A DNA stretch of 8,347 nt from contig JBOFIJ010000001.1 of assembly GCA_051650105.1 (NCBI GenBank), positions 1-8,347 of the forward strand, written 5' to 3'. Shown here piece after piece: positions 6,144 to 8,347 of the stretch. The notes beneath the pieces were generated by a model. The model saw only the letters and a program-made list of their open reading frames with translations, was not told the DNA's origin and searched no databases. Source of the stretch: CAMWXW01 sp051650105 (lineage in GTDB: Bacteria > Desulfobacterota > Desulfovibrionia > Desulfovibrionales > Desulfovibrionaceae). Each line of letters begins with the position of its first letter. Position 1 is the first letter of the stretch. Made by a program: the position numbers and the translations under genes.

Positions 6144-8347
6144 ATGCCGAAGAAACCCCCTATATACCAAGATGCTTCAAAAAGAATTGAATCTATACAT
6201 AGGGGGCTTCTTAAACCTACTTCCGCACTGTATCAAATAGCTCTTTTACTCGGTAAAAGAACAACACCACCCTTAAACCTTTTGCAAGAAAGTTCTTTTT
6301 TCGTTTTTTTTGCTCTTCTAGGCACAACTATCTTTGAAAAAATCTATGTATCAAATTTTCCTTCATTTAAAGAATATAATAACTATTTTTTATCACACAT
6401 TTATCAATCTGCCCACACAAAAGCTATTTTATGGACTGACTTTTGGAATAATTTTTTGCTCTTTGATAATAAAAAACATTCCTTCCATATTCCTGTTCTC
6501 TCCTTTCACTATTTTACTCCAGAAGTACTCTCTATAATACAAAATGCCACTGTACATAATGATGATTTTACGCATCTACTTGACTCCATTCAGAATATCT
6601 TTATAGAATATTCTCTCACAGTTGCAGATCTTGGACCTCTATATGAATCGCTCATTCCCCTTTCTCTTATATGCGATAATAACCACAATATTATTTTTAC
6701 TAATACTATTTCTCAAAAAACTACCGCAAGCTATTATACACCCTCTGTATTTTCTCAATTTCTTGTTAAGGAAGCTATCGATAATTGTCAAGACACTCCT
6801 GAAACTATTTCTATCCTTGATAATTCTTGTGGTACTGGAAATATTCTTCTTCACGCTTTGTACTACCTTACAAAAAACCTTAGCCCTAAAACAGAAAATA
6901 CCATATTGAATTCAATACGTAATAGCACAAATAAAAAAACTATAGAGATGCACAAATCTATCTATATTAAACGTTATTTTATTCAAAATGCTCTTTATGG
7001 TATTGACACAAATTATTTTGCTATTTCTCTTTGCCATTATAGTTTATCAATTGAGGGTTTTATCCCTTTTGAAGAAGCACTTTCTCCCCATAAAACTATA
7101 CGATTTGGTAATGCACTCCTTGGAGTACGCTACGCGACAGTTCTTGCTTTTACGAATGATATAGAAGAAAAAAATACAATTCAAAACCTTTTTACACAAT
7201 TCACACTCACTGTACAAAACAAAGAAGAAATATCGTATACATATAAAATTGCCTTACAAAAATATTTTACTACTTTTTTATATACACATTATTTTAGTAA
7301 CTATGTAGAAGAACACTCTTTGCACACTTTAGCAGAAGAACTCATGCAGACAACATTTCACTATGAATTAGAATTCCCGAATATTTTCCTAACAGAACGA
7401 AAGGCTTTTAGTGTACTTATTGGAAACCCTCCATGGGACAAAATGAAACTTGACAATGCACTTTTCTTCGGACAATTTTATCCCTCTTATGGAGCATTAT
7501 TAAATAGTGAAAAACAGCATATTATGGATAATCAAGAATCGATAACAATACAACAAAAATCTGATCTTCTTGCAGTATATTCTCTTGCAAATTATTTTTA
7601 TAAAGAAAAATATCCCTTATCTAGAGGATCTGGGGATGACAATCTTTTTCGTTATTTTATAGAAAAAGCGCTTAGCAAAGAGGAACACCTTATTAAAGAA
7701 GGTGGAAATGTCTCTCTTCTTATCCCAACAGCTTTTTTAACTGATGAAAGTTCTTCTTCCTTGCGAATATATTGTCTTCAAAACTTTTTTTTACGTTTTT
7801 GTCTTAGCTTTGAAAACAGAATGAAACTTTTTCCAAAAGTGGATATGAGGTATAAATTTTCTCTTGTACAAATTATTTGTTCCCCTCAAAATCCTAAAAT
7901 ACCATCCCAAGTACTCTTTATGGAATACTCTACAGATGTCTTACACAATACTTTTACAAAAACACTTCCTATTTTACCAGAAGATATTGCATTTCTTTCA
8001 CCTAAGAATAGAGCACTTTTTGAAGTATCTCATGAAAAAGATATGATTCTATTAAAAAGGATATTTTCTGAAATACCGAGACTAACAGATTCTTTTCTTT
8101 CTTTTAGAAGAGAGCTTGATTGTGCATTCAATAAGAATCTATTCTTCGAAGAAAAAACAGAGTATGCTTCTATAGAATTATACCAAGGCTTTATGATATG
8201 GCAATATAATAGTGCTTATGCACCCGCTAAATACCATCTTTCCCCTTCAACATTAGATAATTTTTTACAAAGTAGAGAAATACATAGGTTTATTACTGAT
8301 ATTTATGCTTATATCCCAGAAAAAGAAAAGAAAAAAAGACGAAGTCT
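6144..8347 (+). CDS. Large gamma-class N6-adenine DNA methyltransferase, type IIG / PglX-like; C-terminus outside window
   Basis: The frame is open for 734 codons and runs off the edge. The ATG is 1 nt after the barrel gene's stop. No other Met occurs before residue 269, so this start is the only convincing one, though no good ribosome binding site is seen. Blocks in family order are LGPLYESL (163-170), SYYTP (196-200, motif X region), ILDNSCGTGNIL (224-235, motif I, SAM binding), LYGIDTNY (284-291), FGNALLG (321-327) and the catalytic IGNPPWDKMKL (426-436, motif IV). Further on are NLFRYFIEKAL (500-510), FENRMKLFPKVDMRYKF (556-572), LPEDIAFLSP (611-620) and ELYQGFMIWQYN near 679. X-I-IV order plus NPPW indicates adenine-N6 methylation. 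Related proteins continue into a target-recognition domain that is missing here. The first 160 residues show no PD-(D/E)xK nuclease motif, so it may be methylase-only (BREX PglX- or DISARM-like) or an unusual type IIG enzyme. No partner genes are in view. The gene is visibly richer in A+T than its neighbours. Confidence 0.85.
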   Translation, partial: MPKKPPIYQDASKRIESIHRGLLKPTSALYQIALLLGKRTTPPLNLLQESSFFVFFALLGTTIFEKIYVSNFPSFKEYNNYFLSHIYQSAHTKAILWTDFWNNFLLFDNKKHSFHIPVLSFHYFTPEVLSIIQNATVHNDDFTHLLDSIQNIFIEYSLTVADLGPLYESLIPLSLICDNNHNIIFTNTISQKTTASYYTPSVFSQFLVKEAIDNCQDTPETISILDNSCGTGNILLHALYYLTKNLSPKTENTILNSIRNSTNKKTIEMHKSIYIKRYFIQNALYGIDTNYFAISLCHYSLSIEGFIPFEEALSPHKTIRFGNALLGVRYATVLAFTNDIEEKNTIQNLFTQFTLTVQNKEEISYTYKIALQKYFTTFLYTHYFSNYVEEHSLHTLAEELMQTTFHYELEFPNIFLTERKAFSVLIGNPPWDKMKLDNALFFGQFYPSYGALLNSEKQHIMDNQESITIQQKSDLLAVYSLANYFYKEKYPLSRGSGDDNLFRYFIEKALSKEEHLIKEGGNVSLLIPTAFLTDESSSSLRIYCLQNFFLRFCLSFENRMKLFPKVDMRYKFSLVQIICSPQNPKIPSQVLFMEYSTDVLHNTFTKTLPILPEDIAFLSPKNRALFEVSHEKDMILLKRIFSEIPRLTDSFLSFRRELDCAFNKNLFFEEKTEYASIELYQGFMIWQYNSAYAPAKYHLSPSTLDNFLQSREIHRFITDIYAYIPEKEKKKRRS
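6150..6212 (+). terminator. Stem-loop straddling the barrel/methyltransferase junction (possible terminator or attenuator)
   Basis: AAGAAACCCCCTATATA (6150-6166) pairs with TATAGGGGG-type complement at 6196-6212. This gives 15 of 17 base pairs, including a five-G:C core and flanking A:T pairs, with mismatches at 6155/6207 and 6164/6198. The loop (6167-6195) contains a second small hairpin, TTCAA (6176-6180) with TTGAA (6187-6191). The 3' arm ends in CTTCTT, a short pyrimidine tail but not a strong U-run. It could terminate transcription of the barrel gene. Because it lies in codons 3-23 of the methyltransferase, it could also limit expression of that gene. The loop is long for a textbook terminator, so the call is tentative. 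Confidence 0.5.
8070..8347. repeat. Right copy of the 278-bp perfect terminal inverted repeat
   Basis: This copy lies inside the uninterrupted methyltransferase reading frame and begins exactly at codon 643 (GAA). It is therefore the native-looking copy, while the left one lacks the upstream part of the gene. Because the repeat is perfect, homologous recombination between the copies would keep the reading frame across it. No recombinase gene and no obvious short recombinase core site was seen next to either copy. Confidence 0.97.

Noticed and set aside
6304..6311. T8 tract early in the methyltransferase, and another T8 at 7785-7792, as slipped-strand phase-variation sites
   Set aside because: A T8 tract also occurs in murG (4541-4548), so such runs are ordinary in this AT-rich sequence, and all are in frame here.
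6334..6909. Short hydrophobic plus-strand frames (6334-6537, 6622-6909) as small membrane proteins
   Set aside because: They lie within the methyltransferase in another frame. T-rich DNA gives such hydrophobic shadows, and no ribosome binding sites were seen.
1..8347. Terminal inverted repeats as ends of a linear plasmid or phage, or of a composite transposon
   Set aside because: The interior carries core chromosomal genes, there is no replication, packaging or transposase gene, and the repeat is part of a coding sequence rather than a replication end.

Overview
The window is a stretch of AT-rich, gene-dense DNA from a Gram-negative bacterium. Evidence for this is a KDO-pathway sugar-phosphate isomerase, MurG and a predicted outer-membrane beta-barrel protein. 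The mix of genes and low G+C would fit a low-GC relative of Desulfovibrio/Lawsonia, but that placement is inferred and weak. No tRNA, rRNA, CRISPR array, transposase or recombinase gene was found.

Layout: (i) 1-278 and 8070-8347 are perfect inverted copies of each other, 278 bp long, and they form the exact two ends of the window. (ii) 281-3111, minus strand, is a compact four-gene operon, rpoZ-dnaJ-moaC-kdsD, with 6-8 nt gaps. A clear sigma-70-type promoter lies upstream at 3148-3177. (iii) 3112-3405 is a divergent intergenic region. (iv) 3406-5414, plus strand, holds a membrane-anchored M23 peptidase followed after 2 nt by murG. (v) 5498-6142 encodes a small exported beta-barrel protein. 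(vi) 6144-8347, starting 1 nt after the barrel gene, is a 734-codon open frame that runs off the right edge. It encodes a large gamma-class N6-adenine DNA methyltransferase of the type IIG / PglX-like kind, and its C-terminal part is missing from the window.

The housekeeping genes serve transcription (omega), protein folding (DnaJ), molybdopterin synthesis (MoaC) and envelope construction (KdsD for LPS, M23 and MurG for peptidoglycan). The unusual element is the methyltransferase and its inverted repeat. The repeat starts exactly at codon 643, close to where proteins of this type pass into their C-terminal specificity region. The second copy sits headless, 2 nt after the kdsD stop codon. If real, inversion of the 7.8 kb between the repeats would exchange the C-terminus of the methyltransferase for whatever lies outside the left copy, giving a possible specificity switch. 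If not real, the repeat is a foldback or assembly artefact. The outer edge of the repeat is a small hairpin (AGAC-GAA-GTCT), so this must be considered seriously. The sequence alone cannot decide between the two.
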